DNA of 64,000 bases, taken from assembly GCA_012103075.1 (NCBI GenBank), contig JAAVLQ010000003.1, positions 992,001 through 1,056,000 of the forward strand. The letters are read 5' to 3'. The notes beneath the pieces are model-generated. The model was not told where the DNA came from. It did not search any database and worked only from the letters and a program-made list of their open reading frames with translations. This document shows, one piece after another, positions 1 to 10,008 of the stretch; position 1 is the stretch's first letter; every line of letters begins with the position of its first letter. This DNA comes from Brucella cytisi. GTDB lineage: Bacteria > Pseudomonadota > Alphaproteobacteria > Rhizobiales > Rhizobiaceae. The position numbers and the translations under genes are program-made.

Positions 1-285
1 CTCAACATATCGGATGGCATATTCCGTGTGCGGTATCGCGACGCCTTTGACAGGCCAAGACTGGTCGAAAAAGGTGAAATTTTCAAGATAACGGTCAGGG
101 CCTTTGCAACGGCGAACCTCTTTAAGAAGGGACATCGTATTCGTCTCGATATCTCTTCCTCCAATTTTCCGAAGTTCGACGTTAACCCGAATACAGGCGA
201 GCCGGAAGGAACGAGCCGTACGAGCCAGTCGCACGTAATTCGGTATTCCTTCAAGCCGACAGACCTTCGGTACTCAGGATGTTGA
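1..285 (+). CDS. CocE/NonD family hydrolase, C-terminal part (5' partial)
   Basis: C-terminal end of a serine hydrolase of the CocE/NonD (X-Pro dipeptidyl-peptidase) family, which includes cocaine esterase and cephalosporin acylases. The frame is open from base 1, so the catalytic alpha/beta domain lies outside the window. What is seen is the closing jelly-roll domain: GHRIRLDISSSNFPKFDVN at about residues 44-62 of the fragment, then NPNTGEPEG, both typical of the family. The tail is odd: members usually end with a motif like NTVYHDxxHPSxIxLP, and here a short unrelated tail follows SQSHVIR, so a base lost near 240-260 is likely. The family assignment is good; the substrate cannot be told. 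Confidence 0.75.
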   Translation, partial: LNISDGIFRVRYRDAFDRPRLVEKGEIFKITVRAFATANLFKKGHRIRLDISSSNFPKFDVNPNTGEPEGTSRTSQSHVIRYSFKPTDLRYSGC

Positions 286-979
286 AGATTAAATGGCCGG
301 ATGACCAAAGAACCTGTCCGTAAACTGCATACGGACCATGCCAGACCATTCGTGATTGAACGCTGTGATTTGTGACGCGTCTTGCAGTCGACATTCACGC
401 CAGACATGCCTGCGACTGCGCAAGCAGCCGCAGGCATCCGGCAGTTGTGCTGCGCCGGGGGCACCTTCGTTACACTTGTTTTCAGTGCTTCATTGCCCAA
501 TGTTTATTATTTAACTGATCGCGCTTTTTCCGACTTTATCTGCATCGCACCTGTTCCAGCGACAGCAGCAGACTTTCAGGGCTTTTGTGTCACAACAGAA
601 ATTTTGCCAATCTGGTTGCTCCCCGATTTGAAAACAGGTGAAAAGCGCCCGTCTCTACTCTTCATTCTATTAGAATTTTTCAAGGGTTAAACGCGTCGTC
701 TTCCTCTCAAGATTTTCCCGGTTGGAAAATGACCACGTTGAATAACGTGCGCGTATCAAAAGGCGGTAACCCTGTCCTTCCTCAAGCCAATACACAGGAC
801 TGATGTGAGCTATCGATGGAATATCTCATTGAGATAATAGAGGTAATTTTGAAGTAAAAATTTTATTTACTTAAGTATTGAGGAATCGCTTATCAGTTAA
901 AGTGCTATAATTTATTTCATTTTGATCCGAACTTGCATATAGTTCTCCCGGTGCGAAGCCAGAGGAGGAAGTTGGTGTC
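286..979. other. Intergenic region without a supported gene
   Basis: About 690 bases between the hydrolase and the RTX gene. A 102-codon frame at 382-690 has no ribosome binding site and no recognisable family. The last 150 bases are AT-rich (about 820-930) and probably hold the promoter of the RTX gene; I could not pick out convincing -35/-10 boxes. Confidence 0.5.
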
Positions 980-2823
980 ATGACGACGATCATCGGAACA
1001 ATCGGCGACGATATTCTGCGGGGAACGCTGGAGAACGACCGGATTATGGGGCTCGCGGGCAATGACGACCTCGACGGTCGGGAAGGTGATGATTTCCTTG
1101 ACGGCGGTGCTGGCGATGACGTGCTGACCAGCACGAGCGGCTACGACCGGCTGGAAGGGGAGCGGGCGACGACCGGCTGGTTCTCATTGGGACAAGCGGT
1201 ACATTGACGGGAGGCGAGGGCATCGACACGTTCGTTTTCGACTTAAGGGACGAGAACCGCCCGGTTTTCTTCAATGGAACGAACGGCCACAGCATAGTCG
1301 GTTACCAGACGCAGACCGCAGAGCATAGCTATTTCCGCGAGATCGAGCGCTTCGAGGTGACGACCGGGAGCGGTGACGACTGGGTCAATGGCGGGAGCGG
1401 TGACGACGTTATCTCAACCGGAGCAGGTAACGACCTGATAGGGCAGTCCCGCCTGATTTTGATGATCCGGCGAGTGCTCTTGGGGACGATATTGTTGATG
1501 CCGGTGCGGGCGACGATAACATTGTCGACCGGCTCGGTGCCAACCGGCTCTTCGGTGGCGCCGGCAACGACACCATAACCGCAACGGTGTCTTCCGCAGA
1601 GCTTGACGGTGGCGAGGGTAACGATACGCTGACGATCGATGAAGCTGGAAGTAGCGGGGATCTCGTGATCGATTTCGCCAGCGGCACTACCTCGGGCGGA
1701 ACAGCCATCCGCAATTTCGAGCAGTTCGTTGGCGAGACGGGTAGTGGCGACGACAAGGTGAATGCGGCGGGGCTGTTATCAGCTCACATCTCGACCGGTG
1801 CAGGTGACGACCAGATCGATGGTTCAACCGGCAACGACACGATCTCGGCCGGTGCCGACAACGACGTGGTTCTGGGCGCCGCCGGTGCCGATCTGATCCG
1901 GGGAATGAAGGCAACGATTATCTCGAAGGCGGCGCTGGTAACGATGAGCTCTGGGGTGACAGCGCGGATTTCACCGGACAGGGCGATGACAGGCTCTTTG
2001 GCGGCGATGGCGATGATGTGCTGAATGGCGGCTATGGCGCGGACTACCTGAGCGGCGGTGAAGGCAATGACCAGTTGCACGGCGACAGGGGCGATGACAC
2101 GCTGTTCGGCGATGCTGGCGACGACTGGCTTTCCCATGTCGACGCGGGTTATGACCGCCTGTACGGTGGGACTGGTAACGACGGTTTCGGCGTTGCCAAT
2201 CCCTATGGAAATACGCTGGAAGGGGAAATCGATGGCGGCGACGGGCAGGACCGGCTCGAGCTGACCCTCTACGATAACGGACCGGTCGAATTCGATGCAA
2301 TGACCGGAGCAATGGGCGAGCTGAGCTTCGCCAATATTGAGCAATTCGAGGTGCAGGCCCGGGGAGGTTACAACGATATCCTTCGCGGCGGAGCCGGCAA
2401 CGACGTGCTGGACGGCGGGGCGGAGATGATCTGATAGAGGGCAGGGCTGGTAACGACACGCTCATAGGGCATGCTGGATCCGATCGGCTGGACGGAGGCG
2501 ATGGCGACGACGTCCTCGACGCCGGAAGCTATAGTGGTGCCGATGTCCTGACCGGTGGAGCCGGTGCCGACACCTTTGTCTGGGCTGACTTTTATATCGG
2601 TTATTCCGGTGTCGATCGTGTCACTGATTTCGACACGCAGAGCGGTGACGTAATCCAGTTCGATCATGCAGGCTTTGTCTATGATTTCGATGATTTCGTC
2701 GCGGCCTCACGGGACACGGCGGATGGTGTCTATTTTGCAATCGCAGACCGTGATGATTACGGTATGCTTATCGAAGGTGTCTCACTCTCCGATCTATCTG
2801 CCGACGACTTCGTCTTTTCCTGA
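980..2823 (+). CDS. RTX-type calcium-binding repeat protein (frame broken)
   Basis: A protein of about 610 residues made almost entirely of hemolysin-type nonapeptide repeats (GGxGxDxLx). They start at residue 7 ([11 protein letters not shown]) and are separated by FEV/FEQ-type spacers such as FREIERFEV and IEQFEVQA. Such repeats bind calcium outside the cell, and proteins of this kind leave by type I secretion through an uncleaved C-terminal signal; the end [14 protein letters not shown] fits that. The ATG at 980 follows GAGGAGG at 963-969. The frame breaks near 1155, 1443, 1905 and 2425. At 2425, GGCGGGGCGGAGATG needs one more G to restore the repeat, so these look like base losses. No catalytic domain and no type I secretion genes are visible nearby. 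Confidence 0.8.
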
Positions 2824-3064
2824 AGTGTTGGTGGCGATTGTGCTCGATGAGCGCAGCGGTGAGCGTTCCCCATCGCTGCACGCGTCCATCAGATGACACC
2901 TGCAAACGGTGTTAGCTTGGTCGAGATGATGACCCCGGCTGCCGTACTGTTCGACGCTCTCATTTCGTTCTTCGAATTGAATTTCGCGAACTCTGCAAAG
3001 CGGTTTTCCGCTCCCCGTCACCTCCGCAGGCCCCATCGCACAAAATAATCTGGTCAGCCTTTTT

Positions 3065-3928
3065 TCAACAGCGGCGGCAACCTGTCGTCGCCAGATCGGC
3101 AACTCCGATAATTCCTGCATCTGCGCCAAGCCCGGCGGCGACGAGCTCGGGAACAGTGACCGAAGGATGGTCGGCGAGGGCCTCGCGCAACAGGTCGAGG
3201 AAGCTGTCAGACAGACCCACGCCACCTCCGATTACGATGCATTCGGGGTCAACCACCGCCTGCAAGCCTACGACAGCTGCGGCCAATTGCGATGCCGCAT
3301 CCTGAACAATGCGCTGCGCCCAGTCTTCGCCCGCTGCAGCGGCGGAAAACACAGGCGCGCATCCCTGAGTGGCCAACCTCGAATGCTTTCCTCGCGATAC
3401 CGAATCCCGACGCCGGGTTTCGAGCCGCACAAAACCCGATGCCCCCGTGACCATAACCTGTCCCAGACTTCCGGCAATGCCGCGTGTGCCGCGAAGCAGG
3501 CGTCCATTAAGAACGATGCCGCCGCCAATGCCACTCGAAATGGTGAGAAATACCATGTCACGCCCGCGTGCGGCGCCGAAACGATATTCACCCCATGCCG
3601 CCGCCTGTGCGTCATTGACGACTTCGACCGGCACGCCGAGCGCTGTTCTCATCATACGCTCCAGAGGATAGCCATGCGGGATGGAGAGCGTTCCGGGGTT
3701 AAGCGAAGTCCATTTTTCGCCGTCTACGCGCCCGGTCACAGCAATTGCGGCGCACCGGTAACGATCCTTCCAGTCCAAAGCAAGACTGGTGACGGCTTCA
3801 ATCCATTCCTCCCCGCCCACCGGAGTTGGCGTTGCCATAACCCGACGTTCCAGAATTTTGCTGCCACGGACCAGAGCCGCCAGTGCCTTTGTTCCACCGA
3901 TATCGAAGGCAAGGACCGGCGATGCCAC
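3065..3928 (-). CDS. nanK: ROK family sugar kinase, probable N-acetylmannosamine kinase
   Basis: A kinase of about 288 residues of the ROK family, expected to phosphorylate ManNAc to ManNAc-6-P. The phosphate-binding DIGGTK is at residues 9-14, the catalytic Asp lies in VVNDAQAAAWGE near residue 104, and glycine-rich SSGIGGGIVLNG follows. The usual ROK zinc motif CxCGxxGCxE is not seen after GSLGQVMV. Two compensating frame breaks (about 3413 and 3350) scramble the stretch between; in the alternate frame it reads ASGFGIARKAFEVGH, as the family expects. The start is a GTG at 3928, directly after the likely nanE stop, so the two are probably translationally coupled. The ROK call is firm; ManNAc as substrate is inferred from nanE and the island. 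Confidence 0.8.
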   Translation of the reverse strand: MASPVLAFDIGGTKALAALVRGSKILERRVMATPTPVGGEEWIEAVTSLALDWKDRYRCAAIAVTGRVDGEKWTSLNPGTLSIPHGYPLERMMRTALGVPVEVVNDAQAAAWGEYRFGAARGRDMVFLTISSGIGGGIVLNGRLLRGTRGIAGSLGQVMVTGASGFVRLETRRRDSVSRGKHSRLATQGCAPVFSAAAAGEDWAQRIVQDAASQLAAAVVGLQAVVDPECIVIGGGVGLSDSFLDLLREALADHPSVTVPELVAAGLGADAGIIGVADLATTGCRRC

Positions 3929-4606
3929 TCAGTCGCGCTTTCTATGGATTTGCGGAACCAGCTGATGATATATTCCGGCACGGTTATTGCGGAGCCGACA
4001 ACAACGGCATCCGCTCCCGCACGGATCGCATCACCTGCCTGTTGCGGGCTGTTGTAACGCCCTTCTGCGATGAGGAAACCGCCCAGATCAGAACACTGCG
4101 CGACGGTCGAGATCAGGGTTTTGCGGTGTTGGACCCTTGCCCGTATAGCCTGACATCGTGGTGCCGATAATATCTGCGCCCGCGGCAAGTGCGCTGTGCG
4201 CTTCAGCCAATGTGGAAATATCCGCCATTGCAATTCGTCCGCGCCGCTTGATTTCCGTAATCAATTCAGCAGCAGGTACAGGACGCTGCCGATCCGTGCC
4301 GTCGACGGCGACAATATCAGCGCCGGCCCCGCAAAGAGTTTCAACATCGTCCAGAAAAGGCGTGATACGGACCGGACTGTCATCGAGATCGCGTTTTATG
4401 AGACCTATTATCGGAAGGGCGCTTTCCCGCGTGACCGACGCAACGTTTGCAGCGCCTTCTATACGCAATCCCTTTGCGCCGGATGCCTCGGCGGCCTGCC
4501 CGTAAGCGACAACCGAGGCGACACTGTCAAACGCTCCTCCGGGCACAGGCTGGCAGGAAACGATCAGCTTACCCCGGAGATTGTCGAGAATATCCTTCCC
4601 GGTCAT
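3929..4606 (-). CDS. nanE: N-acetylmannosamine-6-phosphate 2-epimerase
   Basis: NanE-family TIM-barrel epimerase converting ManNAc-6-P to GlcNAc-6-P, the last step dedicated to sialic acid breakdown. Family landmarks in order: VSCQPVPGGAFD (residues 16-27), IIGLIKRDL, ADIVAVDGTDRQRP, ADISTLAEA, GTTMSGYTGKG, LIAEGRYNSPQQA and VVGSAIT. The frame opens at 4672, but the ATG at 4606 (MTGKDILDN) matches where family members start. There is a frame break near 4110 between NPDL and TVAQCSDLGG. A second near 3940 has to be assumed to reach the TGA at 3931-3929, which abuts the GTG of the kinase gene. It is divergent from the GntR regulator, with a repeat-rich control region between. Confidence 0.88.
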
Positions 4607-4737
4607 ACGCGATATCCCATAGCGGGCCCGGTGCATTCCATGACTGTGTGCTTGAATAGCACCCGGTTGCAAAATTGCCTCTTCGCCCGAATTGCCATTT
4701 GGCGTATCTCCAACATAGTCGAATAACCGACTTTTAA

Positions 4738-4770
4738 ATATCCTATTGACAGATATCCTACAAGTGGATA
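4738..4770. promoter_or_regulatory. Candidate GntR/NanR operator between nanE and the regulator gene
   Basis: The divergent nanE-gntR intergenic region has a direct repeat ATATCCTA at 4738-4745 and 4753-4760, exactly 15 bp apart. It overlaps an inverted repeat TATCC-N7-GGATA at 4754-4770. The position 33-65 bp before the regulator start fits autoregulation. Similar words (TAGGATA, AAGTGGA) recur upstream of the oxidoreductase operon at 15312-15343. The binding protein is inferred, not shown. Confidence 0.45.
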
Positions 4771-4802
4771 ATCGTTGGAAACCTGCTCAATCGGAGTCCC
4801 GC

Positions 4803-5506
4803 ATGTCTGAACCGGAGACGAAGATGAAAAACCCGATCAAGCCCCTGAAGCGCGCACCTCTGCTGCATGTATCGGTTCAGGAGAGCCTGCGTGCCTATAT
4901 TGAGGATAACGGCCTTAAGGCGGGCGCGGCGCTTCCGCCGGAAGGCGAGCTTGCCACCCAACTCGGCGTCAGCCGTAATTCGGTGCGCGAGGGGATCAAG
5001 GCGCTGGAATCGGTGGGCGTACTGGAATCGCGCCGGGGCATTGGCGTCTTCGTGAAAGCCTTCTCCTTCGAGCCTCTGCTTGAGAACCCGCCTATGGTCT
5101 TGGTGACGCATTGCGGCAGATCGAGGAAGTAACGGCAATTCGCCGGGCGCTGGAAGTGGGCCTCATCGACAAAACGCTGGAACTGATCGGTGAAGATGAC
5201 ATCAAGGAACTGCGCGACACGCTGGAGAAAATGCGTCAGCGTGCGGAGCGCGGGGAAGGTTTTCCTGAAGAGGACAGACACTTTCATCAGCTCCTGTTTC
5301 GCTGTCAGGACAATGAAATGCTGCTTCGCCTGATCGAAGTGTTCTGGCTCGCCTTCTACAAGGCGTCGAATTTCATGAACCTCGAGAACATCGATCCAAT
5401 GACGACATGGCGCGATCATGTCGCGATCGTGGATGCGATCGAAGCTGGCGATGTGGTCGTTGTACGCAAGCAGCTCGATCGCCACTATTCGGGCATCAAC
5501 CGGTGA
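4803..5506 (+). CDS. GntR family regulator, FadR subfamily (NanR-like)
   Basis: Transcription regulator of about 234 residues. The N-terminal winged helix-turn-helix is of GntR type (LPPEGELATQLGVSRNSVRE, then LESVGVLESRRGIGVFV). The C-terminal half is an all-helical FCD ligand domain containing EEDRHFHQLLF and a DHVAIVDAIEAGD segment. The start at 4803 is chosen because CGGAG lies seven bases before it; a longer frame begins at 4746 inside the operator repeats. The frame breaks near 5092, where CCGCCTATGG becomes readable as NPPYGLGDALRQIEEV if one C is restored. It faces nanE and precedes the transporter genes, so it most likely senses a sialic acid or derivative. NanR is an inference from context. 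Confidence 0.85.
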
Positions 5507-5547
5507 TTGCCCCTCAACAGAACCGCTTCATTGACTGGGAGGAAGAC

Positions 5548-7128
5548 ATGAGGTTGCGTAATTTTTATTCGGCGCTTGCCTTATCGGCAGCGGTTCTCGC
5601 CGGACCGCTTTATGCCACCGCGCCGGCAATGGCTGCAGGCACGATTTCCGGCGGGTTCGATGTGGGCCCCGGCGGCTTCCGGGGAATTTCAATCCACTGG
5701 CCGCCACTGGCGGATTTTTACATGGCTCGTCACTTATTTCGAACCACTGGTGATATACGACGACAAGCTTGAAAACATCGTGGGCGATCTGGCGGAATCT
5801 TTTGAGACGAGCCCCGACCAGTTGACCTATACTTTCAAACTCGCTGACGCCAAATGGCATGACGGCAAGCCTTTTACGTCGAAGGATGTCAAGTTCACCT
5901 TCGATCTGGCCAAAGACGGCAAGACAGGTTCGGTTTTCGCAGCAAGGCTCGCTTCAATCATATCGGTGGAAACGCCTGACGAAAAGACGGTGGTGATAAA
6001 GCTCAAGGATGCGAACCCCTCCATGCTCGACACACTCACGAAAGTGATGATGCTGCCCGAGCACGCGCTGGCGTCCATCCCGTCGGAACAGCTGGCCAAA
6101 AACGCGTGGTGGTCCACATCACCTGTCGGAACCGGCCCGTTCAAATTCAATAAATATGTCGCCGACCAATATGTTGAACTTGCCGCCAATCCCGACTATC
6201 GCGGCGGCAAGCCTGTGGTGGACAAGCTCATCAATCGTTATTTCGCCGATCCGGCTGCGGCTATCGCAGCGCTGCGTTCCGGTGAAATCCAGTTCACCTA
6301 TGTCGATTCAACGATGTTTCAACTTTCAGCAGCGACAGCGCCTTTCATGTGATCGAAGGCGACTCCTTCGTGGTCAACTATGTCGGCTTCAATCAGGAGC
6401 TCCCGCTCTGGAAGGACCTCAAGGTCCGGCAGGCATTCATGCACGCGATCAACCGCGATGCAATTATCCAGAGCCTTTATGGCAGCGCGGCCAAGCCGGC
6501 AAACTGCGTCTATGTTGCCGACCGTCTGGTGCCGAAGGATATAGATGCATATGCCTATGATCCGAAAAGGCCAAACAGCTTCTGAATGAGGCTGGATGGG
6601 ACGATATCAACGGCGACAAGCCGATCCCCATCCTGACCTATTACAATTCGCCGCTTGTCGCCAATGTGCTGGCTGCGATGCAGGCGATGCTGGCACAGGT
6701 CGGCATCAATATCGTTCCGCGCACGGTTGATACCCCGACCTATAATTCCACCGTCTACAAACAGGGCGGCAATGCGAGTGAGTTTCCGCTGATCTTCGCC
6801 GGTTTGCAGAACGGACCTGATCCGTCCAATATCAATATCGGTCTCAACGAAAAGCAGATTCCGCCTGCGGGCTCCAACGTAATGCGCATCCGTATGCCGG
6901 AAGTGTCGCAGGCCCTTGACGCAGCCCTTGACGAAACGGACCCCGCCAAGCGCGATGCACGCTATCAGGATGTCTGCAAGGCGACCAATGCTAATCTTCC
7001 CGGGGCACGATGTGGGTCGCCAACCGCTATGGTGTGGCTTCCAAAAGCTCAGGGATTTCGTCTGGACACCTGCGCCGGCGGGCGGCCCTTATCAGGCCCA
7101 TCCGGAAAAGTGGTCGATAGCCGAATAA
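5548..7128 (+). CDS. ABC transporter substrate-binding protein, family 5 (Dpp/Opp type)
   Basis: Periplasmic binding protein of about 526 residues of the dipeptide/oligopeptide family. A Sec signal peptide (MRLRNFYSALALSAAVLAG, cleavage near AMAAG at about residue 30) follows a strong GGGAGGA at 5537-5543. Family landmarks: YFEPLVIYDD, PDQLTYTFKL, WHDGKPFTSKDVKFTFD, STSPVGTGPFKFNKY, LKVRQAFMHAINRD and a C-terminal PYQAHPEKWSIAE. Frame breaks occur near 5680, 5720, 6345, 6580 and 7000. It heads an operon with two permeases, a lyase and two ATPases. Dpp-type importers dedicated to sialic acid are known (SatABCD of Haemophilus ducreyi), and the neighbours suggest the same role here; a peptide or glycopeptide ligand is the alternative. 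Confidence 0.85.
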
Positions 7129-7227
7129 CGGCGCTCCATTTGCAACCAGACCGAGCCGACGGCGTCTTGTGACGACGCCGTCCCGACCCCTTGCACCTGA
7201 ACACCAAAGACAGGCTTTAGAAACTTC

Positions 7228-8187
7228 ATGCTTCGCTATTGCCTTCATCGCTTGCTCATAGGGCTCGGCATGTTGCTGGCGTTGACGATACTGATCTTCG
7301 TCCTGCTGCAACTGACGCCCGGCGATCCGATCGACGCCTACATCAACCCCAATGTCGCCATGACCCGGGCTGAAATGGATGCGCTGCGGGCACAGCTTGG
7401 TCTCGACCGGCCACTGCCGGTACAGTATCTGGCCCGGCTGGGACAGGCCGTGCAGGGCAATCTTGGCCATTCGCTGCAGCGCTTCAACGAAACCGTGTCA
7501 GGCCTCATCGCCTCGCGCATCGGGCCGACTCTTCTCCTGATGACTGCAGGTCTTGCCATTGCCATTGTCATTGGCATCACGACCGGCATCATCAGCGCCG
7601 TGCGCCGAAATTCGTTCCCGGATTACTCTTTCTCTGTGCTCGCCTTGCTTGGCATTTCCAGCCCCGCTTTTCTCACGGCGCTGCTCGGCCTTTATATCTT
7701 TTCCGTGCGTCTCAAACTGGCGCCATCCGGCGGAATGCTGACACCGGCAACGGACTTCTCCATACCTGACCTGCTCCGCCATCTGGCATTGCCAGCCCTC
7801 GTGCTTTCCATCGGCCATGCCGCGCTTATCATGCGCTATATGCGCTCCTCCATGCTCGAAACACTCAATCAGGATTATGTGCGCACCGCCCGTGCCAAGG
7901 GCGTGCGCGAATTCTGGGTGGTAGTGAAGCATACGTTGCGAAACGCCATGCTGCCGGTCGTAACCCTCATCGGCTCCACGATAGGCCCGGCGGTGGGCGG
8001 TGCAATTTTCACCGAGAGCGTCTTTAATTGGCCGGGCATGGGACTTCTTCTCATCAACGCGGTCGAAACTCGCGATTATCCGGTTATCATGGGCGCAACA
8101 CTTGTGATCGGCGCTTGTGTCATCATCGTCAATATCCTGACCGATCTGGCCTATGCGGTCATCGATCCGCGCATCAAGGTTATGTAA
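7228..8187 (+). CDS. ABC transporter permease, DppB type
   Basis: Unbroken 319-residue inner-membrane permease of the DppB family. It has the family-typical N-terminal membrane helix ([20 protein letters not shown]), then [11 protein letters not shown] and five more predicted helices. The cytoplasmic EAA loop that contacts the ATPase is [19 protein letters not shown], near residues 215-233. The first permease of the importer, it ends one base before the ATG of the second permease (stop 8185-8187, next ATG 8189). The roughly 100 bases after the binding-protein gene show no terminator, so the operon appears continuous. It is one of few long genes here without a frame break. Confidence 0.9.
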   Translation: MLRYCLHRLLIGLGMLLALTILIFVLLQLTPGDPIDAYINPNVAMTRAEMDALRAQLGLDRPLPVQYLARLGQAVQGNLGHSLQRFNETVSGLIASRIGPTLLLMTAGLAIAIVIGITTGIISAVRRNSFPDYSFSVLALLGISSPAFLTALLGLYIFSVRLKLAPSGGMLTPATDFSIPDLLRHLALPALVLSIGHAALIMRYMRSSMLETLNQDYVRTARAKGVREFWVVVKHTLRNAMLPVVTLIGSTIGPAVGGAIFTESVFNWPGMGLLLINAVETRDYPVIMGATLVIGACVIIVNILTDLAYAVIDPRIKVM

Positions 8188-8188
8188 G

Positions 8189-9060
8189 ATGAGTCTGTCC
8201 GTTACCTCTTCCGCAGGGCCGACAGCCCGCTCCGCAAGCCGCTTCTTGCAGAACCGCGCCGCAATAATCGGCCTTGTCCTGCTCGTTCCGCTTCTGGTCG
8301 CGGTGCTGACCTACCCACTATGGCTTCCCTACAAGCCGAACGATATCGACCTTCTGGCGATGAATTCCGGTCCGGGCTGGAAGCACTGGTTTGGAACCGA
8401 CGGGGTTGGCCGCGACGTATTTGCCCGAACGATGGAGGGCGGGCGTATTTCTCTTCTCGTCGCCGTTTCATCCGTGGTGCTCTCCACATCCATCGGCTTC
8501 CTGATCGGTGCGATCTCCGCCCTTGGCGGGCGATGGGCGGATGCGATTGCCATGCGCTCGGTCGATCTTGCCATGACATTGCCGCCGGTCATTTTTTTTG
8601 CTGGTGCTGGCCTCCATCATCGGTTCGGGCATCTGGTCCACGGTCGTCGTCATCGCACTCCTTTCATGGCCTGTGTTGTCCCGCATGATCCGTGCACGTC
8701 TCCGGAACTGCGCGAGCGTGAATTCGTTATGGCGTCGCGCGGTATGGGAGCCGGACTCCGCCACCTTCTGTTTCGCCACGGATTGCCCAATTCGATCGAT
8801 ATTCTCGTCGTCTATGCAACGCTGCAGGTGGCCAACGCCATCCTGCTTGAAGCAGGCCTTTCCTTCCTTGGCCTTGGCGTACCACCACCGGCTGCAAGCT
8901 GGGGCAACATGCTCAACGCCGCACGCTCCACTGCCGTGCTGGAACAGTTCCCATGGCAATGGATGTTCCCGGGGGCGCGCTTGTGCTGGCCGTACTGGCG
9001 ATCAACTTCATCGGCGATGGTCTGAGGGACGCCTTTGACCCGCGTGCAGAACTCAACTGA
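8189..9060 (+). CDS. ABC transporter permease, DppC type
   Basis: Second permease of the importer, about 290 residues, DppC family. It shows the family features [16 protein letters not shown] after the first helix, a [16 protein letters not shown] segment, the EAA loop [18 protein letters not shown], and [20 protein letters not shown] near the end, closing with [14 protein letters not shown]. The frame breaks near 8590, at a run of eight T, near 8695 and near 8970 in a G run. A longer frame opens at 8153, but the ATG at 8189 right after the DppB stop is the better start. It ends 19 bases before the lyase gene. The ligand is inferred to be shared with the upstream binding protein. Confidence 0.87.
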
Positions 9061-9079
9061 ACCAGAAAGCGAATATGAA

Positions 9080-9998
9080 ATGTCGAAATTCTTTGGCGTT
9101 GTCCCTCCGGTCGTCATCCCGCTTGCCGACGACCACTCGGTAGACTACGACTCCTATACCCGCGTTCTCGAACATCTAATCGAAGGCGGCTGCCATGGTC
9201 TTTTCGCCCTCGGCTCCACAAGCGAAGTGGTATTCTACGATGAGGCCGAACGGCGCAGGATTCTTGAACACACGGTGAAAGTGGCGAACGGTCGCGTTCC
9301 GGTCATTGCCGGTGTCATAGACCCGGCAACCGACCGGGTGATCACCCATGCAAAAGCCGCGAAGGATGTTGGCGCCGATGCGGTCGTCGTCACCGCTCCC
9401 TTCTACACAATCACCAGCCAGCCCGAAATCATCGATCATTTCCGTATGGTGCGCGATGCGGTCGATATTCCGCTGATTGCCTACGACATTCCGGTCTGCG
9501 TCCATGCCAAGCTAACGCGCCAGACTGTCGTAACACTTGCCAATGAAGGTACAATCATCGGCCTGAAGGATTCCTCCGGCGATGATGGCAATTTCCGCTA
9601 TGCACTGCTCGATCTGGCAGAAAACAAGAACGTCTTTCTTATGACCGGCTCGGAAATCGTGGTGGACAACGCACTTTTGATGGGCGCGCATGGCGTTGTT
9701 CCCGGCCTCGCCAATGTTGACCCTGAAGGTTATGTACGACTTTGGGATGCCGCGCAGCGCGGCGACTGGGTGGCCGCGCGCAAGGAACAGGAGCGCCTCT
9801 GCCGCCTCTTCGAGATCGTCTGGGTTGGCGCAAGTCGCGTCAGCGGCGGAGCCACCGGCGTTGGTGGCTTCAAGACGGCGATGCGCAGTCTGGGCATAAT
9901 TTCCACCAACAAGATGGCGCGCCCGCGCGTGGGCGCTGGATGCGGTTGAAACAGACCGCATTGATGCCATCCTGCGTAGCGTCGGCCTTCTGGATTGA
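9080..9998 (+). CDS. DapA/NanA superfamily aldolase, probable N-acetylneuraminate lyase
   Basis: Class I aldolase of about 306 residues of the dihydrodipicolinate synthase/N-acetylneuraminate lyase superfamily. The carboxylate-binding GSTSE is at residues 45-49, the catalytic Tyr135 lies in AYDIP (usually YNIP), and Schiff-base Lys163 lies in GLKDSSGD. It sits inside the importer operon between permease and ATPase genes, next to nanE, nanK and nanM, which favours cleavage of a sialic acid to ManNAc and pyruvate. The Asp in YDIP and Ser in GSTSE differ from classical NanA, so a related 2-keto-acid is possible. The frame breaks near 9930; after repair it ends [16 protein letters not shown] with a TGA at 9996-9998. 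Confidence 0.8.
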
Positions 9999-10008
9999 GG
10001 CAAACGTC

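Noticed and set aside
382-690. 102-codon open frame between the hydrolase and RTX genes
   Set aside because: No ribosome site, no family, odd composition; most likely chance.
1784-2465. Long minus-strand frames opposite the RTX gene
   Set aside because: They mirror the repetitive GGxGxD codons and have no independent support.
3167-4057. 296-codon plus-strand frame over nanK and nanE
   Set aside because: Shadow of two well-supported minus-strand genes.
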